A stretch of DNA of 64,000 bases from Ianthella basta (GCA_964019415.1 OZ025883.1:5848588-5912587); one strand, 5' to 3'; positions 29,338 to 42,274 are shown, counted from the stretch's first letter. Notes: generated by a model not told the origin, from the letters alone. Numbers and translations are program-made.

Positions 29338-29480
29338 TAGATGGAGCAAGTTAGTAGCCAGGCATTTTGGGAGGCATTTTGTCTCTCTGTGTGGGAAGTT
29401 GTTGATCCAACAATTAAGTGGTCTATTTTGTCTTCTGTAGGTCACACCTTCCCTTGTACTTCTATTAGAGATAATTGGAG

Positions 29481-32400
29481 ATGGCTCTTTTTGATGCTTG
29501 TGGAGAGGGTGACTTGTTCAAAGTGAGGTGGTTAATTAAAGAGGGCCATGATGTGAACACTAGAGTTGGTGAGTTTGGCAGAACACCTTTAATGGAGGCA
29601 GCTAGTGAGTGTCATGACCAAGTGGTGGAGGAGCTCATTAGAGAGGGAACTCATGTGAATGTAAAAGACAATGATCAACGAACTGCCCTTCACTGGACCA
29701 GCTGGTATGGTCATTGCAGTGTTGTGAAAAGACTGTGTGCAGCTGGTGCAGACACCAATGTAGAAGATCAATGGGGACTGACCCCTTTGATGTGTGCAGC
29801 TAGGAGGGGTAGTGATGAAACAGTGTGTGAACTGATTAGAGCAGGTGCTAGTGTGAATGTTGTCACTAGCAGTGTGTGGGGGTTACCTGCGGGCTCAACA
29901 GCCCTGCATTTTGCTGCTGCATGCAATCATATTAAATGCGGGGTTCTCCTCATTGAGGCAGGAGCAGATATGACAGTCAGGAACAAGGACTCCAGATCGC
30001 CCTTAGGCCTTGCACAAGGTGATTTCTTACAATCTATTCGACAGGCACAGTCTTTCCCTACCAAGCGCATTGTAGCAGTAATTGGCAATGCTGAACAAGG
30101 CAAGAGTACACTGATAGCAGCTCTGCAAGCCGAGGGCAAAAGCATCTTCACAAGTTTCATGAACAGGTTTACACAAGTACAGGACATCAGCCAACGCACA
30201 GCTGGAATTGAAGCAGTCGAGTTCTCCAGTCGTAAATATGGGCAGACATTGTTCTACGACTTTTCCGGTCAGGCTGCTTACCACGGCCCTCATCAGTCTT
30301 TATTGGAGGCCATCCTGAGCAAGCCAGGAGTGTCTGTGACTCTGTTACTTCTGGTAAAGGCAACTGACGAGGAAAACATGATTGCACAACAAATCACTCG
30401 TTGGCTGCAACCTCTAGCTCTTACGTCAGCCCCATCCACTCCACAAGTGATCCTGGTTGGCAGTTTCCTTGACCAAGTAAAGTCCAAAGAGGAAGCAACC
30501 GAGAAGCTGCTACGATGCACTCAGTTGGTGCAGGAGGAGTTACCTTTCTACGTCCAGGGTCCCTGTCTCCTGGACTGCCGCAAGCCTGAATCTGATGGTA
30601 TCAGACAGATTTGTGCCTACTTTCAAGAGGCTCCACCACTTCAGCTGAATTCTGACACTCTCTCGTACAACCTACACTGGGTCATGGCACAAGTGAGTAA
30701 AGCGTTCTCTGTTCCGGCCATCATACTCCACACCTTCCAGTCCTGGCTACTGGAGAAAGCTGAACTGCTCCCTAGGAATTTACCCCCACCTGAGGAGGTG
30801 TGCTGTGACCTAACAGCAGTTGGTCATACCCTCTTTCTCTCCAACAGGCAGAACCCCTCCCAAAGTTGGCTTATTGTAGACCTCCAAGCTATTCTCCACA
30901 ATGTATATGGCACCCTGTTCAGTGGGTCTCAGGGCAAGGTCAACCAGTTTGGTCTCCTACACTGCAGTCAGCTAGCTGAGCTGTTTCCCAAGTTGGATCT
31001 GACAATGATCCAAGAGGTCCTTATCAGCCTTGATTTCTGCATCCAGGTCGATTCAAGGATGCTACAAGATGACCTTATGAAGCTAACTGCCGGTACTGAG
31101 GGAGAGGGATGGTTGTACTTCCCTGCTCTGGTGTCAGCCCAACCTCCTGAGCTCTTCCTAAAAGATGCCGGCCCACACCACCTCCAGTGGGTGTGCTGGC
31201 AACTGAGGACGGAGGAGAAGCACTTCATCTCTGCCCATCTCCTCCAATCCATCATCCTCCGTCTAGCAGCCAATCATGTGTTCACCCACAAGTTACCCAG
31301 TGCGATAGAGCGCTGCAGTGTTTGGACAAATGGCCTTTCCTGGATGTCCATCACAGGTGTGGACGTAGCAGTCCAGATATGTAACAGCAGTGTGGTCCAG
31401 GTTGTTGTACGCAGCGAGGCGGAATCTGAGAAACTTCTCCAATATTATGTGTCGACCATTGTTGGAGATGTTATCAAGACAACTACCCAGCTGTCACCTA
31501 AGCTAAAGGCCACATCCTACATTGTCCACCCGTACACACCTGCTATGCTGGAGGACACCAAGGCCCCTCCCCTTGACTTGCTGTATCCTGTTTCCAGTAT
31601 CGTTCGTTGCATCAGTGCTGGAGGTGACCGTGTTCCATCTCGAAAGGAAGCTGGTCATCTTCCCAACCAGACAAATCTCACTGAGTTGTTTGGAGGCTGG
31701 TCTCCTTCTCTGTCAGTTGTACAAGACATGGACTTTAAGAGGGAGCCACAGAGTGGTGAGTGTGTGTTTCCTCTCCCTGTTTGATGGAAGCAATTCCTTC
31801 AGTGTACGTACCGTACCTCCTTATTGTACCCTCATATACATGTAATGGCCACCCATTCAACTATAGTATGATGTGGTGTTGACTAGCCTAAAGGTTGGAC
31901 ACTTGCTTCCTCCTCCTTTGTACCTGCAGCTCCACTCTCTTCAGACCTGCCCTCAGTACCGTCATCCTCCAGCTCCCAAAGTGGAGCTACCACTGCTGAC
32001 AAGGGACCCACTCCAGAGATGGAGGCGCTGACTACAACACAGCAAGGTATGCTCCATGCAGTGTCACTACACACGAGTGCACTTCACAGTGTACCAAGTG
32101 TGGGAGGTGTGTTTGTGCCTCAGTGTGTGCTTGTGTGCACATGTGCATGTGTGAAGGAGATTGACACTAGCTATTCATCCTGGTGGACCTAGGACTAGTG
32201 ATTAATGGTGAATAAGGTCAGCGTCTTTGCACTACAGTGGGAAATCTCTCTATTCCAGTCACCTTTGGTGAGGTTATGCAACTATGTCAAACCCAGGCTG
32301 TCGAATCCAGGTTCGACCTGGGTTTTGTTTATTTCCATACAACAGCCACTTAGTATTGTGTATAATAAAGAAACAGTTAGTGTACTATGACTATATGTGT

Positions 32401-33128
32401 GGCAGTGAATGTTACTTGTATGCCCTATGCCTACATACCTGTACCAGTACGTACTGTACCTGTAATTGTAATTGCTGTGCCCATGCATAGTTGTAAATAG
32501 GTGCACCTGTAATACCTGTATTGTACCACACCCGTGATACACAATTACAGAGAGAGCACATCTGCACTGCCTGCTTCAATTGACACTGTAGTCGCAATCA
32601 AATCCCTGCCTACGCATCTCATCTGTAATCCCCCTGAACGTTCCTAACTCCCTAGGTAATTGGCGCTTGTCACCTGAACCTACCCACTTGCCAACCATGT
32701 TGCAGTATACCTCATCCATGTTCTACCGTTGCAACTCCTGTGCCTTCATAACCAGGTCCAACCAGGGTCAAATTCGGTTTAATAACTCACTTTTGACCTG
32801 GATTTGCCTAACCTTCCGACTCACAAGTTAACACGTTTGTGTGATAGGGTGTGTGTGCCTGGGACAGTGGCAATGTCCTTGTACAGACGTGCCCTACAGT
32901 TTGGGTGCCCGTATAGTAATGCGATTCCACTGTAATGTAGCTGCAATGTCACACAAGAAAGTGGTTCATGGCACTTACTCTGGTCTCATCCCCTCCACAG
33001 ATGAACATGTCCATTTCCAAACTGATTCTACCACTGACTTACAAGCCACGACAATGGCCATCTCCCTTATCATCATTGCAGTTGTTGTTGCAATCATCAC
33101 TATTATTCTGTCGATGCTGTTTGCATAA
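29481..33128 (+). CDS. Unit A: ankyrin-Roc-COR protein with C-terminal membrane anchor
   Basis: Predicted 839 residues from exons 29481-31755, 31930-32046 and 33001-33128. Five ankyrin repeats (about residues 2-180; for example GRTPLMEAASECHDQVVEELI) precede a Roc-type G domain: P-loop GNAEQGKST (about 201), DFSGQ as G3, VGSFLDQV in the G4 position. A COR-type region follows, about 380-570 (GHTLFLSNR, WLIVDLQAILHNVYGTLF, VLISLDFCIQV). The 39-residue linker exon is Ser/Thr/Pro-rich. The last exon reads DEHVHFQTDS, then about 24 hydrophobic residues ending SMLFA and stop, which makes a tail anchor. All introns here are phase 1. The architecture resembles DAPK1 without kinase and Death domains. 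The start follows acceptor 29440. Function in death or stress signalling is inferred from relatives only. Confidence 0.88.
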
Positions 33129-34401
33129 TTTTGCTTGGCCTCAGAATATTATTCGTATATATGACGTTTTTCTTTCTTTATTCCCTTTTTAATTTTTACA
33201 ACTTTATCATCATTTTTTGTTAACTGGCTGTCCCTGAAACTCTCCAAATGCCCCAGCCACTGCCCCCACATCTAACGACATCTCTGGTGCATCTGTAGTA
33301 GGATGGCTGACCAATGATATTCAGTGGGACTGACCGGGGCCTGTATGGGGTTGGATCCAACAGCTGGTGACTATTGTGGTCTGGTCCAGTGTCACTCCAC
33401 ACGGTGTGTATGTGAGTGTAGTGTTTACCTCATGTCCTGTGTGTGGTGTGGTCTGGTCCAGTGTCACTCCACACGGTGTGTGTATGTGAGTGTAGTGTTT
33501 ACCTCATGTCCTGTTTGTGGTGTATAATTGTGTGTGTTTCCTTCACTGTACAATAGATAGGTATGTGACATTCCATTTGTGTCTGCATTGTGTGTCTACC
33601 TGTGTGCGTCCATTCCTACCCCAACCCACTTCCCTCCTCTCCCTCCCTCTCTGTTCCCCCACAGTGCTCAAAGTGCTTCCTCCTCTCTCTCCATCCTCTG
33701 TGTGTAGCTGTAGCCTCGTCTGGACAGACTCAACTACACTCAGTTTGTATGCAAATGAATGTGGGCGTGGTCAGAGTTTGCATAAGGGTAAGTCCCTAGA
33801 GTGATTGACACCACACAGTGGTGTGTGTTCTTACATGAGACACAATGAGAGAGTGTTGTGTTGTGTGTTGTTCTGAGTGGGCTGCTCTCTGTGTCTGTTT
33901 GAAGGTGTGGGTGGCCACAGGGACGTTCTCCAAGAATGACTGGGGGAGTGGTTGTGTCAGCTTGGAGTGGAGCTGCTCAAGGAGTCCCCTAGCCCCACCC
34001 TGTGTTCCTGTTGGGCTCTTGCTCAAGTGTATAAGGCACTTCCTCAGTGAGTGGAGTGTGTGAGTGCACATGGGTGAGAGTGACTGGTGAGGTGCTTGAG
34101 TGGGTGAGTGGCTGTACATCATCCACTCCCATCTCTTCTAACTCTTTAATTTGCTCCCCGGCCTCTGCCACTCCTTCCTCCTCTCCCACTTTATCCCTCA
34201 CTCCACCTCCTATTCTGCCCCTTCCTTCTCCTTTTGTCCTCACTGCCCCTCCCCCTTCCCCACCCTCTCTGTCCCTACCTCCTCCCCTCCCCTTTTGCCC
34301 CTCCCCACTCCACCCCCTTTACCCCTCCCTCCAGAGGTAAAAATATCAGTTGTTGCCATGGTGACATGTCCTGATCACATGAACTGCTTCCTGTTCCTCA
34401 G
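33129..34401. other. Spacer with segmental-duplication blocks
   Basis: Contains a 70-bp tandem duplication (33378-33447 and 33448-33520; CTGGTCCAGTGTCACTCCAC), a copy of the 27.3-kb block (33590-33800) and a pyrimidine-rich tract (34160-34335). A GT-AG-bounded reading stretch at about 33905-34055 (VWVATGTFSKNDWGSG) is of unknown origin. I cannot assign a gene. Confidence 0.5.
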
Positions 34402-34511
34402 GTAATGACTTCCCCCATGAGAAGGGCATTGATGTGTGTCATCAAGTGCAGCTGCTGATTGATCAAGCCACTTCACATGAGAACCTCTGCCAGTGCTACA
34501 TCGGATGGTGA
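34402..34511 (+). pseudogene. MTOR: mTOR FATC-domain exon fragment, unit A
   Basis: After acceptor CTCAG it reads (G)[15 protein letters not shown] then [20 protein letters not shown], which is the FATC domain at the extreme C-terminus of mTOR. The frame is intact here but hits TGA straight after IGW, unless a donor (GGATG|GTGAGT) is used. The near-invariant final CPFW was not found downstream. The other mTOR exons expected upstream are absent or displaced, so this is a gene fragment. Confidence 0.85.
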
Positions 34512-34579
34512 GTGTGTGGTCCCCTAGTGTGTTGATGTGTGTGGGAGGGGGGAGGAGGGAGATGTACATTGACATTGAT

Positions 34580-35035
34580 GTACAGTACCCTCTCACCCCT
34601 CTCACCCTTCCCACCTATCCCCTCTACCCCTCCCATGGCCACTTCTCCCCTCTGCCCCTTCCACTCATCCCACCCCTTCTCTCTGCCCTCCCACCCCTTC
34701 TCTCTGCTCCTCCCAACCCTCTACCTCTGCCCCTCCCACCTCTCTCCCTCTGCCCCTTCCACCCCTCCCCCTCTGCCCCTCCCACCCCTCCATTTTGCCC
34801 CTCCCACCCTTCTCCTATGCCCATCCCACTCCTTTCCCTCTGTCCCTACCACCCCTCTCTATCTGCCCCTCCCACTCCTTTCCCTCTGCCCCTCCCACCC
34901 CTCCCCCTCTGCCCATCCCACTCCTTTCCCTCTGCCCCTCCCACTCCTCCCCATCTGCCCCTCCCACCCCTGCCCTCCCACTTTGCCCCTCCCACCCCTC
35001 TGCCCCTCCCACCTCTTCCTCTCCTTTCTCCAGCT
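34580..35035. repeat. Pyrimidine minisatellite (CTCTGCCCCTCCCACC)
   Basis: About 450 bp of irregular 16-24-bp units built from CTCTGCCCCTCCCAC with CCC or TCC extensions, on a purely pyrimidine strand. The equivalent array in unit B is at 57955-58335. It could form triplex DNA, or G-quadruplex on the other strand. Confidence 0.9.
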
Positions 35036-35143
35036 GCTGTTAGTGTAGTGTGTGTTACAGTACTCCTCTTCATGCATGCTGTACAAGTCACTCACTGACT
35101 TAGTTGGAGTGAAATAATGCACTCTCTCATCTGTCTCCCCTGT

Positions 35144-35145
<2 letters not shown>

Positions 35146-35188
<43 letters not shown>
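35146..35188. repeat. (CA)n microsatellite, unit A
   Basis: About 21 CA units immediately before TGCAGGTATTCAACC. The equivalent array in unit B (58453-58574) is three times longer. Confidence 0.95.
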
Positions 35189-35193
<5 letters not shown>

Positions 35194-35199
35194 GGTATT

Positions 35200-36094
35200 C
35201 AACCTTCTTGTCTGCCGATGTGGACTTTAACACTAAATACATACTCTATCTAATTATTTATTGTAAATGAGTCATAATTAATTTTGTCTTAATTCAAGTG
35301 GAGACTATTCATTAGTCTAATAGAACACATGTCAGTGTAATCTCGATCCTGTTCAAGTGTTGCATGTCCTCAAGTGTGGTGTGTAGGTGTGTGCATGGTG
35401 AGCTCCTGTGTGGTCTGTCAGGCAGACAGACAGGACACTGCTGTAACCACATGCATGACAAGGACTGGGTAGTGTAAACAGAGGTGGGTGTTGTAAGGTC
35501 AGTTATCATAGTGGAGGGAAGTAGAGGGTGGGTCATGTGAACAGGTGCATGGACTCCCAGGGCTCCTTTGGGACTGGTTAGTGCAAACAGACACCTCCAA
35601 TCTCTGTTGCGCTAGTTCACACATCAGGTCACTCTAGTCAGGATGTGAATGCACACAGACTCCCCCTCAGGCCCCATTTGGAGAGGTCAGTCCAAGTAAT
35701 GCAGACACCCCACACTCCCCTAGCTCACACAGCATACCACTTTACTCTTCTGACCAACTCCCATGCACCCATCACACAGTCATGGACCAGATACATCACA
35801 TCCGATGTACCCTTAGACCTGCACTGTTAACACACACACAATGATTGTATAGTGTGTGTGTGTAGGAGAGGTGGGTGTGTAAGGTCAGTTATCATAAATT
35901 ATAGTGGGAGGTCATAAAGTGTGGCATGGGTTATGTGAACAAGTGGCCTCCCCAAGGGCTTCTTTTGAACTGAACAGTGCGATGTAATGCTGTCAGACAC
36001 CTCCAATTGCAATCTCTGTTGTGCTAGTTCACACATCAGGTCACTCTAGATCTGGTCAGGAGGTGAATGCACACAGACTACCCCTGTCCCCATT

Positions 36095-36135
<41 letters not shown>

Positions 36136-37052
36136 GAGAGGTGGGTGTTATTAAGGTCAGTTACCATGCATGATTAGTGAAGGGAGGTAAAGTGTGGGTC
36201 ATGCAGAGGCTCCTTTGGGACTGGGTAAGTCCAAGTAATGCAAACAGGTTTATACTAGCTGACATCAGGTCACTTTGGTCAGGAGATGAATGCACACAGA
36301 CTCCCCCTCAGGCCCCATTGGGAGAGGTCAGTCCAAGTAATGCAGGCACCCTATAGTTTACACAGCAGGCCACTTCACTCTTCTGACCAACTCCCATGCA
36401 CCAATCACTCAGTCATGGACCAGATACATCACATCCGGTAGACCTGCACTGTTAACACACATGTTCAGGTGGCTCCTGTTCACTCACCCTAATGTGGGCA
36501 GGAGTGCGTGTGTCTACACACAGTAGCCAGCTACTTGTACTCATCCTACAAAGTGCATACATACTGTACAGCATTAACTGATGCGCTAGTGAAGGGGGTA
36601 GATAACTTGGATTGAACAGTATAGTGGAAGAATGCAACCTTTCCCTTCTGCCCCTCCCACCCTCCCCTCTGCTCCTCCCACCCTCCCCTCTCCCTATACC
36701 AGCCTCCCAGTCATGGACTATAAGCACATCGCATCCAGTGTACCCTTAGACCTGCACTGTTAACACACACATGTACAGGTGGGTCCTGATCACCACTCAC
36801 CCAATTGCAATGTGGGCAGGAGTGTGTGTCCACTTGCACTCACCCTACAAAGTCCACAGTGTCCACTGTGTACGGCATTAGCTGGTGTGGCAGACAGTGA
36901 AAAGGGATGGACGTGGCATGGAACAGCAGAAGAATGGGACATGGTTTTTTCTCTTGAAAGGAGCTCAAGTTATGAGACTCTCTATCTGACACAAGAGTAG
37001 CTATGTAATTCACCCTACACACCTTCTCCCACCCCATCCTGCCCACCCTCAG
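35200..37052. repeat. Unit A tail: internally duplicated low-copy repeats
   Basis: A block with CAGGCCCCATTTGGAGAGG, CTTCTGACCAACTCCCATGC and ATGGACCAGATACATCACAT occurs at 35667-35837 and 36304-36460, and again in unit B at 59048-59220. A second block (TCAGTTATCATAGTGG, GGGTCATGTGAACA) occurs at about 35490, 35880 and 58850. A short (GT)n lies at 36095-36133. No coding region is recognised. Confidence 0.75.
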
Positions 37053-37146
37053 ATGTTGGCTGACTAGCTACGACCACTTGTTTCTGCTGCAGAAGGTGGA
37101 GGTGTTTGAGCACACACTGGAAAACACTCAGGATGAAATCCAGTAG
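37053..37146 (+). pseudogene. MTOR: mTOR kinase N-lobe fragment, unit A
   Basis: After a CCCTCAG acceptor it reads (R)CWLTSYDHLFLLQKVEVFEH then TLENTQDEIQ and TAG. This matches the mTOR segment YDHLTLMQKVEVFEH that precedes the catalytic core. It lies downstream of the FATC fragment, the reverse of the order in mTOR, so the copy is rearranged. Confidence 0.8.
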
Positions 37147-37299
37147 TTATAACCTGCATGTGAAACTGTTGTGTGTACCACCAAAGGACACTGCAGTCAC
37201 TGCTGTACATGTGTGTGCTGATTCATGTGCACTGGTGATGGTGACGGCATTTGGGTAAATAGTTGTGGTCGTCTTTCGTTGCTAGTCAGTGCTGGAGAT

Positions 37300-38080
37300 C
37301 TATATATAGAGTTTTGGTAGAGTTTGTTTGAGTCGTTCTCTACCGGCCGGGCAGCCCTGGGCCTGCCTGGCGGCTTAGTGGAGGAACGGGTGGTAAGTTC
37401 TTTTGCAAGCTAGTGGTTTGTGTGAAGCCTAGCTTATTGTTTGCTGTTTAGCTAGGAAGTGTTCAAGTGTGCAAACCTAGCTACTGTTCACTAGCTAGCT
37501 AATGGCGATCAAGTGGTCAGTAAGTCTGTAATTTCTAGCTGCTTCAACTGCTCATTTAGCTACAAACCTTTCCCCATCGTTCATGCATGCGCAGGTCACC
37601 CTCTCTCCACCGCCTTTTAATAGTGCCCGGCCACTGACTGCCAAGTTTTCTCTTCAACGACCGGTTAACAGTTGACAGCAGCCTCGCTCGAAGTTTGCAC
37701 TGTTCGTTCCACCGTCATCAGCAGCGCCGTCCAGCTGAACACATCAATACTCCTCCCTCCTTAACGCCTCGCCTCCTCCGCGACCAACACATCGATATCC
37801 AACCGAGTCACACCTCTACGGCCCAGTCTCACGCGAGTAGCCTTCCGCATCCACTGGCTCCTCGACGTATTCACCCCGTCCATTATAACACGGTCTGGTT
37901 TCTCACCGTTTGCCGTCCTGCTCAACTCCTCTACACACCTCCCTCCATACCGCCTCGCCTCCTCCACCGTCTAACAACAGTTGCAACTCTCCGCTCCTTC
38001 CTCACCCGACGGCCGACAGTAGCAGCCAACGCCTCTGCACTCTCCCTCCCTAGCGCCTCAGCCCAACACCTCTCCAACTG
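37300..38080 (+). other. Unit B 5' exons (apparently non-coding)
   Basis: Exon 1 ends at 37392 (donor GTAAGT) after the block TACCGGCCGGGCAGCCCTGG. Exon 2 is 37595-38080 (acceptor CATGCGCAG, donor AACTG|GTGAGT). Homologous to 27782-28570 and 60960-61905. The intron to the coding exon (38081-44457) is swollen by a 6-kb insertion. Confidence 0.6.
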
Positions 38081-39108
38081 GTGAGTGCTCTTATACTGCA
38101 TTGCAGCAGTGCATCCAACACACGTGATGCTGTAGGTGGGTGAACCTGTGCCCTAGCTGGAGCTTTAAATGGTAGCTAGTACCCTGCATGTGAAGGGGCA
38201 GTACTCAAGGTGGATCTAGCAGGGGCTACTATTGGCCTCAGGCCCCTCCTTCATTAGCCTATTGGTATAGATGGAGCAAGTTAAGATGGCTTGTAGCACA
38301 TGTTGAGTCATTTGGAGTCATTAGCAGTAAATTGTAGGCAGTTCTAGTAATGAATTCGAACCATATTGTTTAGTAGTCAGGCATTTTGGGAGGCATTGTG
38401 ACTCTCTGTGTGTGATGTGGCACTCCGTACAAGTTCATGAAACAACTCCAGCTGACAATTAGATGTTTTGACCATGCAGGGATCCTTTAGGGTTGCAATG
38501 TCTGAATAGACTCATACATAGTGCATGTATGTATAGCTAATTTACTGAGTACGAATGTAGCTTAGAAGGGTGTGTGCATTAAAGGATGCTGCATGTAATA
38601 CAGATGATACTAAGGATTGAGGTACAGTAAATACATATAAATGAAACTGTTTAGCTGCAGTTCAAAGTGTATTGCTAAATTCATCCATATGATGTGCAAC
38701 ATGTGCAATATTAAGAAGCAAATCTCTGGGGATCACAAACTGTGATGGGTAAATGAAAGATATTTCCTTTGGACACAACACACAGTGAAGTGGTAGTAAG
38801 TGTTCTCTGCTACTGTTGTATACTTCAGCTCTTTAGTAATGTAGTCTCTGTAGTACCATCTGGTTTTGACTGGTTTGCATGGAAGAGATTGGTCGACAGA
38901 GGCATAGAGGAAGTAATAATCTATTGTGGTCACCCCAAAATCTGGTTTTGGCTGGTTTGCATGAATAGGATTCATGGACAGAACCATACTACAGTATAGA
39001 GAATGTAAGAGCTGCATGGTGATGTTATAGTGAGCGTACTAACTAACAACTACGAGATGTCAGTAGTTGTTTGGTATTTCAGCACTAATATAATATGTAA
39101 TAGTTAAA

Positions 39109-39205
39109 TGCTGACCAAGATGCACGTGTCTCTGAGATTTAGAGCACGAGGCATGAGGGCGTGAAGCGGTCTAAATCTTCAGAGACACCGATTGGTCAGC
39201 ACTAG
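39109..39205. repeat. Small fold-back repeat
   Basis: Imperfect inverted arms: TGCTGACCAAG...GTGTCTCTGAGATTTAGAGC at the left and GGTCTAAATCTTCAGAGACA...TTGGTCAGCAC at the right. Confidence 0.7.
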
Positions 39206-41083
39206 GTACGGCTAAAGTGACCAAATCAGTTGGCCTTCATTTTTAGTGGTTTAGTTATCTTCATCATCAGAAGTTGTAACTGAAAGTTCCAGGTCTGTAC
39301 TTTCACGCTGTCACAAGTTATGAAAGAATGAAAATTCGGCGATTTGTGGCAAACTCTAAGTCTTAATGGTCTGAATTGTAATTGCTGACTGTTGGCAGCA
39401 GGGATGTTTATACATATGGTACGGAAGGTGACAGGTGTGAAATGAGGTGTGAAACCACAACTATTTGGCCTTCCAAATCAACGGTGAGGGAAGTATAGCA
39501 GACTTCGGCCTCTTGTGGGCGATCGTTCCACTTGCAAAGCTTGAAAGTTACTGGATTCTGCGTTATAAAGGTTGTTCCTAGCGTTGGGTTGGGTAGCGAA
39601 TACGAAATGTTTCAATGGCACTTACTCTGGCATACCACTGTGCGTGTGCTAAAGGTGTTGCAGAGCTATCTAGTCTAAAGCGTTACAACCGATCCAAATG
39701 CGGTTTGCTTCATCATGTAGAGCATTATGTTGGGCAGATTCCTATGGCAGCGATAACGGAAAATCGTTTCTGTGATCGAGTTATCGCAAATTTCGTAAGT
39801 TAAAAAGGGATAGAGAATAACTCCACAACGAGATGGAAACTAGTAAATCGCTGCCATAGGTTTGTGCACACATGTCTATAGATTGTATATCCCAGGTTTG
39901 GTCCATCTCAGCTTTTGGGGGTAAAAGAAGATCGAATTTCCCTGGAGTTGCTTGACTTCAATCAAGGTGATAATATTTTCACTTTCACTTAGATTATTTC
40001 AATAAGGGAATCACCGATTAATTAACAAGTGACACCAAATTATGGAAAAATTACCTGTTTATCACATTTGTAACAATCATCATTGGTGGATTTATGGTTT
40101 GAGAGTTGCATAGGCAAAAGTAATGTACCCTAAAGAAAGCTTTTAATTAGCTGTACCTACTACCTTAAGTGTTATAGAGATCCCAACGATTGGGCAAGGA
40201 GCGGCAGTGAATCAGTTTAAATACTCGTATTTGTGTCATCACGCGTCTTCCGGAAGTAGTTAGCAATTTCTGACAATGGCCGAGAAAATGTCGTTTAGTT
40301 ATTGGGTTTGTCATCTCGCAGCAGACGTTCCTAAAGGTCGGCAGTGAATGCGGCGCGTAAGCTAAATGTATGCTTACTCACTGTCAGCCCCGTCAGCCAC
40401 AGCGTTTCCAGAGCGGTGTCCTAAGCCTGTTCCCAGCTCGTAACCAGTTCCTTTCTCAGCTCTGGTTCGTAGGCCGCTTCATGCCGGATTATTGCTTTAC
40501 TCTGTTTGTCGACAAAACAAGTAAGCCGAGCGACCTGTGCATCGTATGTTGCGGAGTTAGCTACTATTGTTATCACAGCTGCAGTTTCTCTGCTATGGGC
40601 CAAGCCACGCCCATGCTCTAAATCACTATTTAGAGCATAGGCGCGAACACTGCGCGTCGAATTAGAACACGGCTGGACGAAATAGACCACAGCGCGAAAC
40701 AACACCTGGGTGTCTATGAAGTTTAGAAACATCGTTTAGACGCACGTTACCATGGCAACGGGATCTATAGTTTGTTATTTCACTCCTTAGTCCTCCTCAT
40801 GCATATAATTATGCTCATTGTTAGAAAGGGAATACACATGCATTGTTAAGGCTGGGCTACACGATTGTGAAAAGATGACAAATAACAATTTTACGATGAA
40901 ATTCCACGATGCACAATGGATTTTGCACGATTCGTGAAGAGCTCAGAGTGTCAACCTCCATTTTATTGTTTGTAAGTTTTTTCGTTTTCCCGTAATCTGA
41001 TTGGTTGAACTCATATAAAGAAAATGGCTGTGCTGAAGCCGGTAACCATGTTATTGATACAACTTTCACCACCGTGCGAAATT

Positions 41084-42274
41084 ATGGAAGAAGGAAAGAA
41101 GAATGACTCATTCAAGGAGTATCTTATTAGTTTAGTTAGAGCGAGGCCTGTTTTATATTTGAAGCAGGAGAAGAATTTTCAAAGATTCTAGAACAGTTAG
41201 CTAAGAGGAACAATTGGAGCGACATCGCGAAGGAGATGGTGTCAGAGTATCCCACCCAATGTGGAAAATGGACTGGTATGTTGACTCTGCCCATTGTGTA
41301 TGCTATCTCAGAGTCTTTATAGTACGGTTTTTACGTCTTGCAGGAGATGATGCATTAAAAGCGTGGACCAACCTCAAGGACACATTCATGGCCCGAAGAA
41401 GAGCTACAAGATTCGGTGCACAAGTGGGTCGCCTACAGCGTCAGAGCAGACATGGAAATTCTGGCCATACATGAAGTGGTTGCTCGACTTCAATAAGAAG
41501 CAGAAGAGTACCACAGCACCTGGTGAAGCTGCAGCCAGCAATGTACAGGAGGAGCCAGTTGAACTGGCAGCATCACAGTCACCACAGTGTTCCTTGGACC
41601 CCCCATCCACAAGTAAGCCGTCATCATCAGTGAGTAGCACTCCAGAGTAATTGCCATCCAAGGCGAAGAAGCAGAAGACCAATAAAATCGACTTGACGAT
41701 TGAGGCACTTGAGAAAGAGATCAAGGCCTGCAAAGACAATGAAGTTGAAGATGAGCAATTGACATGCCATAATGGTAACACGCCCTGCATACAAGAAAAA
41801 TATGCTCTATAACCGTTTTCTTATGACTGTAGAATAACAAGGAATTACTAACCATGTAGCAAAGCTTGGCCAAAGATTGATGAATCCCACACCCCTCCAT
41901 CACTTTGGCTGCCCGACTGACCGAAATCTAGCATGATAAACTTGTAGCTGGCATCACAAACAGACATGAGAACAACTCTCTCTCTGTCTGTTTGTAGTTG
42001 TGGAACTCAGACACACTAGTGTTACCATTATGGCATGTCAATTGCAGGACAGCTACGCAAATTGACCAGCTATCAGGCCTCCACAGCGAGACGGTACATT
42101 GAAGATGTCCTCTTCAATATACAGTATCACTGCCCACCACAGCCGGCGCCAGTGCCTTCTTCCAGCCCCATGTCCACTCTACCCCCACCTAATGAGACTC
42201 CTGGGAAAGCCTCACCACCTCCACCAGAACATTCATGTTATGAACAGGAACAATATACATTTACACAGTACTAA
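41084..42274 (+). pseudogene. Harbinger MADF/Myb-like DNA-binding protein, broken
   Basis: Starts MEEGKKNDSFKEYLISLVRARP, then the frame shifts to EFSKILEQLAKRNNWSDIAKEM and EYPTQCGKW. After an intron-like gap it continues DDALKAWTNLKDTFMARRR, shifts again to QTWKFWPYMKWLLDF, and ends with SYQASTARRYIEDVLFNIQY and TAC-TAA at 42272-42274. The W/LR/W pattern is that of MADF domains, which in Harbinger elements bind the transposon ends and help import the transposase. At least two frameshifts and an internal insertion (41782-42018) rule out function. Confidence 0.75.
41756..42044. repeat. Internal duplication bracketed by 26-bp inverted repeats
   Basis: Perfect 26-nt arms (CAATTGACATGCC followed by ATAATGGTAACAC) at 41756-41781 and 42019-42044. 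The segment between them is a direct-orientation copy, over 90% identical by eye, of transposase sequence at about 42931-43160. Confidence 0.9.

Noticed and set aside
33905..34055. Possible exon VWVATGTFSKNDWGSG
   Set aside because: The frame is short, I could not match it to mTOR or any other family, and it has no clear copy in unit B.
34539..35098. Proline/serine-rich open frames up to 201 codons
   Set aside because: They lie wholly in the pyrimidine minisatellite. The unit B equivalents at 57.9-58.4 kb were rejected for the same reason.
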